In this document: piece after piece, positions 16,546-25,170 of the stretch
Layout of the letters: each line of letters starts with the position of its first letter
Position numbering within the stretch: the first letter of the stretch is position 1
Origin: Catenulispora pinistramenti
GTDB lineage: Bacteria; Actinomycetota; Actinomycetes; Streptomycetales; Catenulisporaceae
Direction of reading: 5' to 3'
Assembly (NCBI RefSeq): GCF_018274385.1
Contig: NZ_JAAFYZ010000064.1
Span: 1-45,656, forward strand
Length of the DNA: 45,656 nucleotides
Translations under genes and position numbers: made by a program
The notes under the pieces: model-generated
The model's input: only the letters and a program-made list of their open reading frames with translations
Told to the model about the DNA's origin: nothing
The model's database searches: none

Positions 16546-16627
16546 GGGTTGGTAAGCTTTCCGCGCTAGAAGCGCCTGGAACTCCCCAAACATGACCGTC
16601 ATCCAGACCAATTCTGTACCACTGGTC
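16537..16627 (+). promoter_or_regulatory. Two ACTGGTC half-sites for a GntR-type regulator
   Basis: ACTGGTC occurs at 16537-16543 and 16621-16627, exactly 84 bases apart (about eight helical turns). It equals one half of the DasR consensus ACTGGTCTAGACCAGT. The second copy also has GACCA at 16606-16610 upstream in opposite orientation. The first overlaps the GntR promoter; the second lies 26 bases before the importer start. Confidence 0.5.
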
Positions 16628-16652
16628 CACTCATTCCCGAGGTGGAGGCACC

Positions 16653-18050
16653 ATGTTCATACACCGGCACAGCTTCACAGTTCGACACAGCCCCGTAGTC
16701 CCCGCGAGGGCTCACGGCCGCCGCCTGGCCGCGTTCGTACTCGCACCGATACTGGCGCTCGCCGCCGCGGGCTGTTCCGCCGGCGGCTCCAACTCCCCGG
16801 CCAAGGCCGACGTCGGGGCCGACGACACCACCCCGGTCACCATCACCTTCTGGCACGGGCTGAGCTCGGCGCACGAGGTCGCCGCGGTCAACGCGGTGCT
16901 GGCCAAGTTCCACCAGAAGTACCCCTACATCACGGTGCAGGCCGTCTCAGGGCAGACCGATGACAAGGTGAACCAGGCGATCCGCGGCGGCACGGCCCCC
17001 GACGTCGCGTCCTCCTTCAACGCCGCCAACGTCGGCGGGTGGTGCGCCAGCGGAGCCTTCCAGGACCTCAGCGCGGACATCGCCGCCGACCACGTGGACA
17101 TGTCGCAGATCCCGCAGGCGGTCCAGTCCTACACCGCCTTCGACGGCAAGCGCTGCACGATGCCGTGGCTGGCCGACACCTTCGGGCTCTACTACAACAA
17201 GAAGCTGTTCGCCGCCGCCGGGATCACGGCGCCGCCCAAGACGATGACCGAGCTGGCCCAGGACGCCAAGAAGCTGACCGTGTTCAACCCGGACGGCTCG
17301 ATCAAGACCGCCGGGTTCATGCCCTACCTGGGGACCTACCAGATGGTCACCGAGCACCTGGTGACCAGTTGGGGCGGCAAGTGGCTCAAGCCGGACGGCA
17401 CCTCGAACGTGGCCTCCGACCCCGCCTTCGCCGCGGCGCTCACCTGGCAGAAGAACCTGGTCGACTGGTTCGGCGCCGGCAAGCTCGCCAAGTTCAAAGC
17501 CGGTATGGGCGACGAGATGTCGGCACAGAACGCCTTCGAGACCGGGAACGTGGCGATGATGGTCGACGGGGAGTGGCGCACCGCGTTCATCAAGAACGAC
17601 AAGTCAGACGTCGACTACGGCACCGCGCCCATGCCGGTCGCCGACGACAAGCCCGAGCTGTACGGCTCCGGCTACGTCGGCGGCAACGTCATCGGCATCC
17701 CCAAGGGCAGCAAGCACCCGGCCGCGGCCTGGAAGCTGGTCAAGTTCCTCACCACCGACACCGACGCCGTCGCCTCCTTCGCCGACGCCATCGGCAACGT
17801 CCCCACCACCATCGCGGCCCTGGACTCCCCGGCGCTGACGCTGGCCCAGGACCCGGACTTCGCGACCTTCCTGGAGGTCTTCAAGAACCCGGCGACCTCC
17901 ACCACCCCGGCCAGCCCGGACGGTGGCGCCTACCTGACCGACTTCGGCCCCTTCGCCGAGAAGTGGCAGAACGGCCAGGTACCCGACCTCAAGGCCGGGC
18001 TGGCCGGGGTGGACAAGCAGAACGACGCCGCCCTCAAGCTCAGCCAGTGA
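16653..18050 (+). CDS. ABC sugar-binding lipoprotein, amino-sugar locus
   Basis: A 465-residue family 1 solute-binding protein with a lipoprotein signal: a long basic region (1-24), hydrophobic core and LAAAGC with lipidated C41. The mature part starts VTITFWHGLSSAHE, the usual opening of actinomycete oligosaccharide binders. GAGGTGGAGG precedes ATG 16653. It begins an operon with two permeases, a GH4 glycosidase and a sugar kinase. That order equals csnE-F-G-H-K of Streptomyces coelicolor, where the operon takes up glucosamine oligosaccharides, so chitosan or chitin oligosaccharides are the likely ligand (inference by synteny). Confidence 0.9.
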   Translation: MFIHRHSFTVRHSPVVPARAHGRRLAAFVLAPILALAAAGCSAGGSNSPAKADVGADDTTPVTITFWHGLSSAHEVAAVNAVLAKFHQKYPYITVQAVSGQTDDKVNQAIRGGTAPDVASSFNAANVGGWCASGAFQDLSADIAADHVDMSQIPQAVQSYTAFDGKRCTMPWLADTFGLYYNKKLFAAAGITAPPKTMTELAQDAKKLTVFNPDGSIKTAGFMPYLGTYQMVTEHLVTSWGGKWLKPDGTSNVASDPAFAAALTWQKNLVDWFGAGKLAKFKAGMGDEMSAQNAFETGNVAMMVDGEWRTAFIKNDKSDVDYGTAPMPVADDKPELYGSGYVGGNVIGIPKGSKHPAAAWKLVKFLTTDTDAVASFADAIGNVPTTIAALDSPALTLAQDPDFATFLEVFKNPATSTTPASPDGGAYLTDFGPFAEKWQNGQVPDLKAGLAGVDKQNDAALKLSQ

Positions 18051-18073
18051 GCCCCGGAAAGCCGGCTGCCACC

Positions 18074-19063
18074 ATGGGCACCTTGTCACTCGTCACCCGG
18101 GCGGCCCGACGGCCGCCCGGCCCGGACCCGCAGACCTCACCCGCCGTGCGCGCCAAGCGTCGCCGTACCCGGATCAGGATCCTGCTGTTCCTGTCGCCGT
18201 GGATCGTCGGGTTCACCGTGTTCCTGGCCTATCCGCTGGTCATGACGGTCTGGCTGTCGTTCACCAACTCCGACATGATCTCCAGCCCGCACTTCGTGGG
18301 CCTGCGCAACTACCGCTACATGTTCAGCGACGACCCGCAGATCTGGCAGGCGGTGCGCAACACCGGCTGGCTGATGGCGGTCATGGTCCCGGCGCAGGTG
18401 CTCTTCGCGCTCGGCGTCGCCATGGTCACCGCCCGGCTCAAAGCCGGGGCGGGCCTGTTCCGGACGCTGTTCTACCTGCCGGCGCTCGCGCCGCCGGTCG
18501 CGGCGACCGTGGCCTTCGTGTGCCTGTTCAACCCGTCCTCCGGACCGGTGAACAAGATCCTGGGCCTGATCGGCGTGCACGGCCCGCTGTGGTTCGACTC
18601 CCCGGTCTGGTCCAAGCCGGCCCTGACGCTGCTCACGCTGTGGGGAAGCGGGACGATGATGGTCATCTTCCTGGCCGCGCTGCTGGACGTGCCCGCCGAA
18701 CTCTACGAAGCCGCGGAACTCGACGGCACCAACCCGCTTCAGCGGTTCCGCTACGTGACGCTGCCGACCATCTCCCCGGTCGTGCTGTTCGCGACCGTGA
18801 CCGCGGTCATCGCGGCCCTGCAGTACTTCACCCAGGCGATGGTCGCTTCCCAGACCGCTGACGGCAGCATCCAGGCTCCGCCGGGGTACCCCGGCGGTTC
18901 GACGCTCACCTTCTCCCAACAGCTGTACACCGCCGGGTTCACCCAGTTCCACATGGGCTACGCCTGCGCACTGGCGGTCGTCCTGTTCGCCGTGGCGATG
19001 GTCTTCACCGTCGCGCTGCTGCGCCGGGCATCAGGCTTCAACACCGAGGAGGCGACACAGTGA
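18074..19063 (+). CDS. ABC sugar permease, MalF type (amino-sugar locus)
   Basis: A 329-residue permease with a basic cytoplasmic tail (1-32), about six membrane helices starting at 33, and the ATPase-contact loop EAAELDGTN at 212-220. ATG 18074 has GGAAAG at a slightly long distance. It begins 23 bases after the binding-protein stop and overlaps the next permease by 4 bases (GTGA), so the two channel halves are translationally coupled. It corresponds in position to csnF. Confidence 0.93.
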   Translation: MGTLSLVTRAARRPPGPDPQTSPAVRAKRRRTRIRILLFLSPWIVGFTVFLAYPLVMTVWLSFTNSDMISSPHFVGLRNYRYMFSDDPQIWQAVRNTGWLMAVMVPAQVLFALGVAMVTARLKAGAGLFRTLFYLPALAPPVAATVAFVCLFNPSSGPVNKILGLIGVHGPLWFDSPVWSKPALTLLTLWGSGTMMVIFLAALLDVPAELYEAAELDGTNPLQRFRYVTLPTISPVVLFATVTAVIAALQYFTQAMVASQTADGSIQAPPGYPGGSTLTFSQQLYTAGFTQFHMGYACALAVVLFAVAMVFTVALLRRASGFNTEEATQ

Positions 19064-19962
19064 CCGCCCTGGCACCCACGGCGCGCGACCGGTCCGCTCG
19101 CGGCGTATCCGCCCACAACGTAGCCCGGCGCCGGTCCGGGCGCCGCAGAACCCTGATCTGGATCGCGGAACACGCGCTGGCCTGCGGACTGGCCGTCGCG
19201 TTCGTCGGGCCCATCGTCTTCATACTGCTCACGTCCGTGATGACCGACCAGCAGTCGCTGACCTCGAACCTGTGGCCCGCGCACTGGCAGTGGTCCAACT
19301 ACACGGCGGTGTTCTCCAAGGCTCCGACCGGTACCTGGATCAAGAACACCGTGGTCTACGCCGGACTGGTGACCATGTGCACGCTGGTCTCCAGCGTCCC
19401 GGTCGCCTACGCCCTGGCCCGGTTCCGCTTCCGGGCCCGCAACGGGGTCTTCCTCGCCGTGATCATGATGATGATGCTGCCGCCGCAGGTCCTGGTGATC
19501 CCGATGTACATCATGTGGGCACGCCTGCACCTGACCGGCACCATCTGGCCGCTGGTCATCCCCTGCGCGTTCGGGGACGCGTTCTCCATCTTCCTGCTGC
19601 GCCAGTTCCTGCTGACCATTCCGGAGGACTACCTGAACGCGGCACGGATCGACGGCTGTAGCGAAGTACGGGTCCTGCTTCGCGTGGTCCTGCCGATGAT
19701 GCGTCCGGCGATCGTGGCCGTCGGCCTGTTCGCGTTCTTCAACGCCTGGAACGACTACTACGGACCGCTCATCTACACCGGCGAGAAGCCGGACCACTGG
19801 ACGCTCGCCGTCGGACTGGCCAGCTTCAAATCCGCCCACGCCGTCCAGTGGAACCTCACCATGGCCGCCACCGTCATCGCGATGGCACCGGTGATCATCG
19901 TGTTCTTCTTCGCCCAGAAGGCCTTCATCGAAGGCGTCACCCTGACAGGAGTCAAAGGTTGA
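19060..19962 (+). CDS. ABC sugar permease, MalG type (amino-sugar locus)
   Basis: A 300-residue permease starting with GTG inside the stop of the previous gene (GTGA overlap). Six membrane helices are predicted from about residue 35. The EAA-type loop is NAARIDG at 193-199, and MMMMLPPQVLVIPMYIMW is the typical MalG central helix. It ends with the family C-terminus GVTLTGVKG. Its stop TGA overlaps the TTG start of the GH4 gene. It corresponds in position to csnG. Confidence 0.93.
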   Translation: MTALAPTARDRSARGVSAHNVARRRSGRRRTLIWIAEHALACGLAVAFVGPIVFILLTSVMTDQQSLTSNLWPAHWQWSNYTAVFSKAPTGTWIKNTVVYAGLVTMCTLVSSVPVAYALARFRFRARNGVFLAVIMMMMLPPQVLVIPMYIMWARLHLTGTIWPLVIPCAFGDAFSIFLLRQFLLTIPEDYLNAARIDGCSEVRVLLRVVLPMMRPAIVAVGLFAFFNAWNDYYGPLIYTGEKPDHWTLAVGLASFKSAHAVQWNLTMAATVIAMAPVIIVFFFAQKAFIEGVTLTGVKG

Positions 19963-21218
19963 AAATCGTCGTCGTCGGTGGCGGATCCACCTACACCCCC
20001 GAACTGGTCGACGGGTTCGCCCGGCTGCGAGACACCCTCGCCGTGGACGAGCTGGTCCTCATCGACCCGGACGCCGAACGCGTCGGCCTGGTCGGGGGCG
20101 TATCGGCGCGCATCCTGGCCAAGCAGGGGCATCCCGGCCGCCTGGTCACCGGCACCGATCTGGACGAGCACCTGGACGGCGCCGCCGCGGTCCTGCTCCA
20201 GCTGCGAGTCGGCGGCCAGGCCGCGCGGCACACCGATGAGACCCTGCCGCTGATGTGCGGCTGCGTCGGCCAGGAGACCACCGGCGCCGGCGGCCTGGCC
20301 AAGGCGCTGCGCACCGTCCCGGTCGTCCTGGACATCGCCGACCGGATCCGCAAACGCGCGCCCGAGGCCTGGATCGTGGACTTCACCAATCCCGTCGGCA
20401 TCGTCACCCGGGCCCTGCTGGACGCCGGACACAAGGCCGTCGGGCTGTGCAACGTCGCCAAGGGCTTCCAGCACACCTTCGGCGACTGGTTCGGGGTCGA
20501 CCCCGGACGGGTCGAGCTCGACCACGTCGGCCTCAACCACCTGACCTGGGAACGCGGGGTCCGCGTCGACGGGGTGGAGGTGCTGCCGCGGATCTTCGCC
20601 GAGCGCGGCGAGCAGCTGGCCGAGCGAGTGAAGATCCCGATCGAGGTGATGCGGCGCCACGGCGCCATCCCGTCCTACTACCTGCGGTTCTACTACGCCC
20701 ACGACGCCGTCGTCGCCGAGCAGCTGGTCCAGGAGTCCCGCGCACACCAGGTCGCGGCACTGGAGCGGCAACTGCTTCAGATGTACGCGGACCCGGCACT
20801 CGAGGAGAAGCCCGCGCTGCTGGACCAGCGGGGCGGCGCCTACTACTCCGAGGCCGCGATCGAACTGGTCGCCGGATTGCTCGGGGCGGGCGGCACCGTT
20901 CAGGTCGCCAACGTGCGCAACGGCGACACCATGCCGTTCCTGTCGCCGGACGCCGTCATCGAAGTGCCCTGCCGCATCGACGGCGCCGGCGCGCACCCGC
21001 TGCCGATCGCGCCGATCGACCCGCTGCAGGCAGGTCTGATCGCCCACGTCGCGGCCTATGAGGAACTCGCCCTCCAAGCGGCCTTGTACGGCGGGATCGG
21101 CCGGGTCGAAGACGCTCTCATCGCCCACCCGCTGATCGGACAGACCGAGCCGGCCCAGGTGCTGGCCGCCGAGATGGTGTCGGTCAACCGCGACTACCTG
21201 CCGTGGGCCAAGCTGTGA
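19959..21218 (+). CDS. GH4-family glycosidase (6-phospho-beta-glucosidase type)
   Basis: A 419-residue cytoplasmic NAD- and metal-dependent glycosidase. The Rossmann start is KIVVVGGGSTYTPELVDG; GQETTGAGG (105-113), FTNPVG (142-147), LCN with metal ligand C164, and LNHL with H194 are GH4 hallmarks. GH4 enzymes act by C3 oxidation, elimination and Michael addition, mostly on 6-phosphorylated disaccharides. The TTG start at 19959 has AGGAG upstream and overlaps the permease stop; it places the Rossmann motif at the very N-terminus, as usual. It corresponds in position to csnH. With the kinase that follows, it would process imported amino-sugar oligosaccharides. Confidence 0.9.
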   Translation: MKIVVVGGGSTYTPELVDGFARLRDTLAVDELVLIDPDAERVGLVGGVSARILAKQGHPGRLVTGTDLDEHLDGAAAVLLQLRVGGQAARHTDETLPLMCGCVGQETTGAGGLAKALRTVPVVLDIADRIRKRAPEAWIVDFTNPVGIVTRALLDAGHKAVGLCNVAKGFQHTFGDWFGVDPGRVELDHVGLNHLTWERGVRVDGVEVLPRIFAERGEQLAERVKIPIEVMRRHGAIPSYYLRFYYAHDAVVAEQLVQESRAHQVAALERQLLQMYADPALEEKPALLDQRGGAYYSEAAIELVAGLLGAGGTVQVANVRNGDTMPFLSPDAVIEVPCRIDGAGAHPLPIAPIDPLQAGLIAHVAAYEELALQAALYGGIGRVEDALIAHPLIGQTEPAQVLAAEMVSVNRDYLPWAKL

Positions 21219-22204
21219 GCCGGACCTTGACGCGGATGTTCCTGGCCGTGGACGGCGGCAACAGCAAAACCGATGTCGTCCTGGGCGACGCCACCGGCAA
21301 GATCCTCGCCCGGGCCCGCGGCGGACCCTTCCGGCCCCAGGTCACCGGCGTTCCGGCGGCGCTCGACGCGCTGACGGAGACGGTCGCGCGGGTACGGGCT
21401 CGCGCCGGCGTCGAAGGGCCCGTCGAGCGGCTGTCGGCGTTCGTGGCCGGCGCCGACCTGCCGGAGGAGGAGGCGGCTCTTCAGGAGGCTTTCGCCCGGC
21501 GCGGCTGGGCCCGGGAGGTCCACGTCGCCAACGACACGTTCGCGTTGCTGCACGCCGGCTCACCGGACGGGACCGGTATCGCAGTGGTCTGCGGTACCGG
21601 CATCAACTGTGTCGGTATCGCCCCGGACGGTTCGGTCGCACGCTTCCCGGCCCTGGGCATCCTGTCGGGGGACTGGGGCGGCGGCATGGACATCGGGACC
21701 CTGATGCTGTGGCACGCGGTGCGCGGCGAAGACGGCCGCGGACCGCGCACCGCCCTGGCCTCGGCGGTCGCCGGCCACTTCGGACTGCCGACCGCACTGG
21801 ACGTCACCCTGGCGATCCACGCCGGCGCCCTCGCCGAGGCCGAACTGCGAACCCTGACACCGGTGCTGTTCACCCTGACGTCAGACCCGATCGCGCGATC
21901 GATCCTGGACCGCCAGGCCGACGAGGTGTGCGCCCTGGGACTGTCGGCCCTGCGCAGGCTCGGCCTGGACCGGACACCGACCCCGGTGATCCTGGGCGGC
22001 GGCGTCCTCGGCGCCGCGGACCCCTACCTCCTCGGCCGGATCGGCGACGGGTTCGCCGCTTCGCAAGCGAAGGTGGAGCTGCGAGTCGTGACCGAGCCGC
22101 CGGTGACCGGCGCCGCTCTGCACGCGCTCGGAGTGGAAGCCGACGTCGCGGTACGTGAGCTGTTGCTGCGGCAGCTCTCAGCTGGCGCGGCTCTCGTGGG
22201 ATAG
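21215..22204 (+). CDS. BadF/BadG-type sugar kinase (glucosamine or GlcNAc kinase)
   Basis: A 329-residue ATP-dependent kinase of the ASKHA fold. Phosphate-binding motifs are DGGNSKTD (13-20) and VCGTGINC; the adenosine-side motif is VILGGGVL near 262-269, and SGDWGGGMDIG replaces the commoner GDEGSGYDIG. The family includes N-acetylglucosamine kinases and the actinobacterial glucosamine kinases described from Streptacidiphilus. The GTG start at 21215 gives a 4-base overlap with the GH4 stop; ATG 21236 is possible but is only five residues before DGGNSKTD. It is last in the operon, in the position of csnK. Substrate glucosamine or GlcNAc, or an intact disaccharide, is inferred. Confidence 0.85.
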   Translation: MSRTLTRMFLAVDGGNSKTDVVLGDATGKILARARGGPFRPQVTGVPAALDALTETVARVRARAGVEGPVERLSAFVAGADLPEEEAALQEAFARRGWAREVHVANDTFALLHAGSPDGTGIAVVCGTGINCVGIAPDGSVARFPALGILSGDWGGGMDIGTLMLWHAVRGEDGRGPRTALASAVAGHFGLPTALDVTLAIHAGALAEAELRTLTPVLFTLTSDPIARSILDRQADEVCALGLSALRRLGLDRTPTPVILGGGVLGAADPYLLGRIGDGFAASQAKVELRVVTEPPVTGAALHALGVEADVAVRELLLRQLSAGAALVG

Positions 22205-22233
22205 GAGATCGCGTCGCTGCGGGTGTCCGCGCA

Positions 22234-23076
22234 TTAAGCCAGGCTTGAAGCGAACCTGCTGGCCAGGCCCGTGGAGTCGAGCAGGGCCAAGCGGCGGGCG
22301 TCGGGGCTTGCGGGCTCGGCGGTCCCGACCAGCAGGCACTGGCCCGGCACGTTCTGGACCTCGAAGGTCTGGTAGGTGAGCGTCAGCCGCCCCGCGTCCG
22401 GATGCTGGAAGGTCTTGGTCCTGCTGCCCAGGCGGGCGACGTCCTGGCGGCTCCAAAGTGCGGCGAAGTCCTGGCTGTCGGTGAGCAGGCCGTCGATCAG
22501 GGCCGCTGTGCGGGGGTCCTTCCGCTCGTGCCCGTGGGCCAGCCGTAGTGCGGCGACGGTGTCGCGGGCCACGCTGTGCCAGTCGGCGAACAGTTCCCGG
22601 GCCGCGGGGTCGCAGAACAATGCACGGGCCATGCCGCGCGAGTCGGCGAGCGGGGAGAGCAGGGCGTCGGCCAGGGTGTTGGAGGCCAGGATGTCCAGGC
22701 GCCGGTTGATGACGTAGGCCACGGCGTCGGGGAAGGAGCCCATCAGGCGCAGCAGCTCCGGTGCGACTGTCTCGGCATCGGGTGCGGGTTCTTCGGGCGT
22801 GGGCACGAGTCCGGCCAGGCGGTAGGCGTGCCAGCAGGCGTCGGAGTCCAGGCGCAGGGCCCGTGCGAGGGCGTCGAGGACCTGTCCGGAGGGATGCCGT
22901 TCGCGGCCTTGCTCCAGGCGGGCGTAGTAGTCGGCGCTGACGCCGGCCAGCACCGCGACCTCCTCACGCCGCAGCCCGGTGACCCGGCGGCCCTGGGAAC
23001 AGGGAAACCCCACGTCAGCGGGGCGGACGCGGGAGCGACGCGCCAGCAGGAACTCGCCCAGTTCATTGCCGGTCAT
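22234..23076 (-). CDS. XRE-family regulator with MmyB-like sensor domain
   Basis: A 280-residue regulator. Residues about 5-72 form the helix-turn-helix (VTGLRREEVAVLAGVSADYY, then ARLEQGRERHPS), and 105-275 form a PAS-like MmyB ligand domain, which binds fatty-acid-like molecules in known structures. This class is very common in actinomycetes and typically sits beside a divergently transcribed SDR that it represses, as here (SDR at 23226). It converges with the kinase gene with only 29 bases between and no clear hairpin. Confidence 0.92.
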   Translation of the reverse strand: MTGNELGEFLLARRSRVRPADVGFPCSQGRRVTGLRREEVAVLAGVSADYYARLEQGRERHPSGQVLDALARALRLDSDACWHAYRLAGLVPTPEEPAPDAETVAPELLRLMGSFPDAVAYVINRRLDILASNTLADALLSPLADSRGMARALFCDPAARELFADWHSVARDTVAALRLAHGHERKDPRTAALIDGLLTDSQDFAALWSRQDVARLGSRTKTFQHPDAGRLTLTYQTFEVQNVPGQCLLVGTAEPASPDARRLALLDSTGLASRFASSLA

Positions 23077-23225
23077 GTCTCGATCGTACGACGCCGGTAC
23101 CTAGGAGCCGCGCACCCAGGAAGACCCGTCCTGCCACGTGCCCAGGATCGGACACATGCTGGTCGGTACCGGCCGATGCACGATGCACCACCATGCCGGA
23201 CGCCGATACGCCGAAGGGCTTGAAC

Positions 23226-23960
23226 ATGACGCACCCGCTCACCCCGAAAGTGGTGCTGATCACCGGCGCCAGCAGCGGCATCGGCGAGGCCACCGCCAGA
23301 CGCCTGGCCGCTGCGGGAAACCACCTGGTACTCGGGGCGCGGCGCACCGACCGCCTCGCGGCCTTGGCCGAGGACCTCGAAGGCACGGCCGGCAGCGCCG
23401 TCGCGCACGCGTTGGACGTGACCGATCCGGCCAGCGTGCAGTCCTTCGTCACAGCCGCCCATGACCGGTATGGGCGCGTGGACGTCCTGGTCAACAACGC
23501 CGGCGTGATGCCGCTGTCGCGAATGGACGCACTGCGCGTCGACGAGTGGGACCGCATGATCGATGTGAACCTGCGCGGGGTCCTGCACGGTATCGCCGCC
23601 GTCCTACCGATCATGCAGGAGCAGCGCAGCGGGCACATCGTGAACATCTCCTCGGTCTCAGGACTGAGGGTCGATCCGACCGCCGCCGTCTACAGCGCCA
23701 CCAAGTACGCGGTGCGCGCCCTGTCGGAGGGCCTGCGCCAGGAGAGCCGCGAGCTGCGGGTCACCGTGATCAGCCCCGGCCTGACCCGCAGCGAGCTGGC
23801 CGGGACCATCGGCGACAGCGCGGTCAAAGACGCGGTCGAGGACCAGATGGGGATCGCGATCCCGGCCGCCGCCATCGCCGAGGCGATCCGGTACGCCATC
23901 GACCAGCCCGCCGAGGTGGACGTCAACGAACTCGTCGTCCGGCCCACGGCCCAGGGGTGA
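23226..23960 (+). CDS. Short-chain dehydrogenase/reductase
   Basis: A 244-residue classical SDR. TGASSGIG (13-20) binds the dinucleotide, NNAG is at 90-93, and the catalytic set is S143, Y156 and K160 (YSATK). R39-R40 after the second strand favour NADPH. ATG 23226 follows AAGGG at good distance; an in-frame ATG at 23193 lacks a site. It diverges from an MmyB-type regulator and is followed after 44 bases by a SnoaL-like gene on the same strand, probably in one unit. The substrate is unknown. Confidence 0.93.
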   Translation: MTHPLTPKVVLITGASSGIGEATARRLAAAGNHLVLGARRTDRLAALAEDLEGTAGSAVAHALDVTDPASVQSFVTAAHDRYGRVDVLVNNAGVMPLSRMDALRVDEWDRMIDVNLRGVLHGIAAVLPIMQEQRSGHIVNISSVSGLRVDPTAAVYSATKYAVRALSEGLRQESRELRVTVISPGLTRSELAGTIGDSAVKDAVEDQMGIAIPAAAIAEAIRYAIDQPAEVDVNELVVRPTAQG

Positions 23961-24004
23961 AGGGGGCGAAAGCTGTCAACGTCCAGCACGGAAAGGTGAC
24001 ATCG

Positions 24005-24361
24005 ATGGTGACCGATCAGCAGGTACGAGACTGGGTCGAGGGCTACATCCGGGCCTGGACCACCGGCAGCAAGAAGGACATCACCGCGCTGTTCTCCCCG
24101 CGCGCCGAGTACCACGAGTGGCCCTACGAGACCGACTGGATCGGCCGCGAGGCGATCATCGACGGCTGGCTCAGCCGCGCACCCTGGCAGGAGGGCGGCT
24201 GGGAATTCGAGTGGTCCGTCCTCGCCATCAACGGCGACACGGCGGCGATCGAGGGCACCGGCCGCTATAAGGAGCTGGGCATCTTTGCCAACTTGTGGAC
24301 CGTGACGTTCGACAAGAACGGCAAGTGCACCGTGTTCCGGATGTGGAACAACCAGGTCTGA
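24005..24361 (+). CDS. SnoaL-like (NTF2-fold) protein
   Basis: A 118-residue single-domain protein: an N-terminal helix (QVRDWVEGYIRAWTTG), ITALFSPRAEYHEWPYETDW, GREAIIDGWLSRAPWQ, and a C-terminal sheet closing with TVTFDKNGKCTVFRMWNNQ. This is the SnoaL/ketosteroid-isomerase-like fold. No catalytic residue set of a characterised member can be matched, so function is open. GGAAAGG lies before ATG 24005. It follows an SDR and may be its partner in small-molecule modification or detoxification. Confidence 0.85.
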   Translation: MVTDQQVRDWVEGYIRAWTTGSKKDITALFSPRAEYHEWPYETDWIGREAIIDGWLSRAPWQEGGWEFEWSVLAINGDTAAIEGTGRYKELGIFANLWTVTFDKNGKCTVFRMWNNQV

Positions 24362-24401
24362 ATCAAGGCACGCCGATGCTGTCGAGGTACGCCGGTTCCC
24401 A

Positions 24402-25025
24402 TCACCGCTCCACCGCGAGCCGCACTCCGAGGCCGATGAACACCCCGCCGGTCGCCGTGTCCAGCCGCCGCCGGGCCGTCTCGCGGCGGCCGAGCCAGCT
24501 TCCGATGCGTCCCGCGAAGACACCCACGGCCCCGTCCACCAGGAATTCCAGCGCGATGAACACCGCGCCGAGGATCGCGAACTGGAGCCAGACCCGCCCG
24601 AGCCGGGGGTCGACGAACTGCGGCAGGAACGCGATGGTGAACGTGATCATCTTCGGGTTGACCAGGTTGGTCAGCAGGCCGCGTAGATAGGCGTGCCGTC
24701 CCGAGACTCCGCTGCCGGTCTCCATGCGGTCCTGGCCGCGGTGCCGGATGGCCTGGACGCCCAGGTAGATCAGGTATGCCGCGCCGGTGATGCGCAGTGC
24801 GGTGAAGGCGGTCGGTGCCGCGGCGAAGAACGCCGACAGACCGGCCGCGGCCAGGGCGATGTGGACGACTTCGCTGGTGGCGACGCCGGCGGTGGCGAGC
24901 AGCCCGGCCCGGGCCCCGCCCCGGATGCCGCAGCCGAGGACGAAGAGCATGTCGGGTCCCGGGCTGATCATCGCGACGACGGTGGTGAGCAGGAACACAG
25001 CGAACAGGTGCATGTTCAGGTCCAT
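24402..25025 (-). CDS. LysE/RhtB-family exporter
   Basis: A 207-residue membrane transporter with about six helices. The family motif is MISPGPDMLFVLGCGIRGG near the N-terminus, then GAAYLIYLGVQAIRH and LLTNLVNPKMITFTIAFLPQF. The family exports amino acids or other small metabolites using the proton gradient. ATG 25025 gives the usual family length; a longer in-frame start at 25136 would add a basic tail not seen in relatives. No good ribosome binding site is visible. It converges with the SnoaL-like gene. Confidence 0.92.
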   Translation of the reverse strand: MDLNMHLFAVFLLTTVVAMISPGPDMLFVLGCGIRGGARAGLLATAGVATSEVVHIALAAAGLSAFFAAAPTAFTALRITGAAYLIYLGVQAIRHRGQDRMETGSGVSGRHAYLRGLLTNLVNPKMITFTIAFLPQFVDPRLGRVWLQFAILGAVFIALEFLVDGAVGVFAGRIGSWLGRRETARRRLDTATGGVFIGLGVRLAVER

Positions 25026-25170
25026 GACGGCGATGGTCAGGCGTCGGAGGGCTCGTCGGCGAGCGGGATTCGAGGGGTGAGACGTGCTGCGGACGCGCAG
25101 CTCAGCCTGACGCGGTCGAACCGCTGCTGTTTTCACGGTCCGTTCAGCTCGCCAGAGTTAGTCTGACCGT

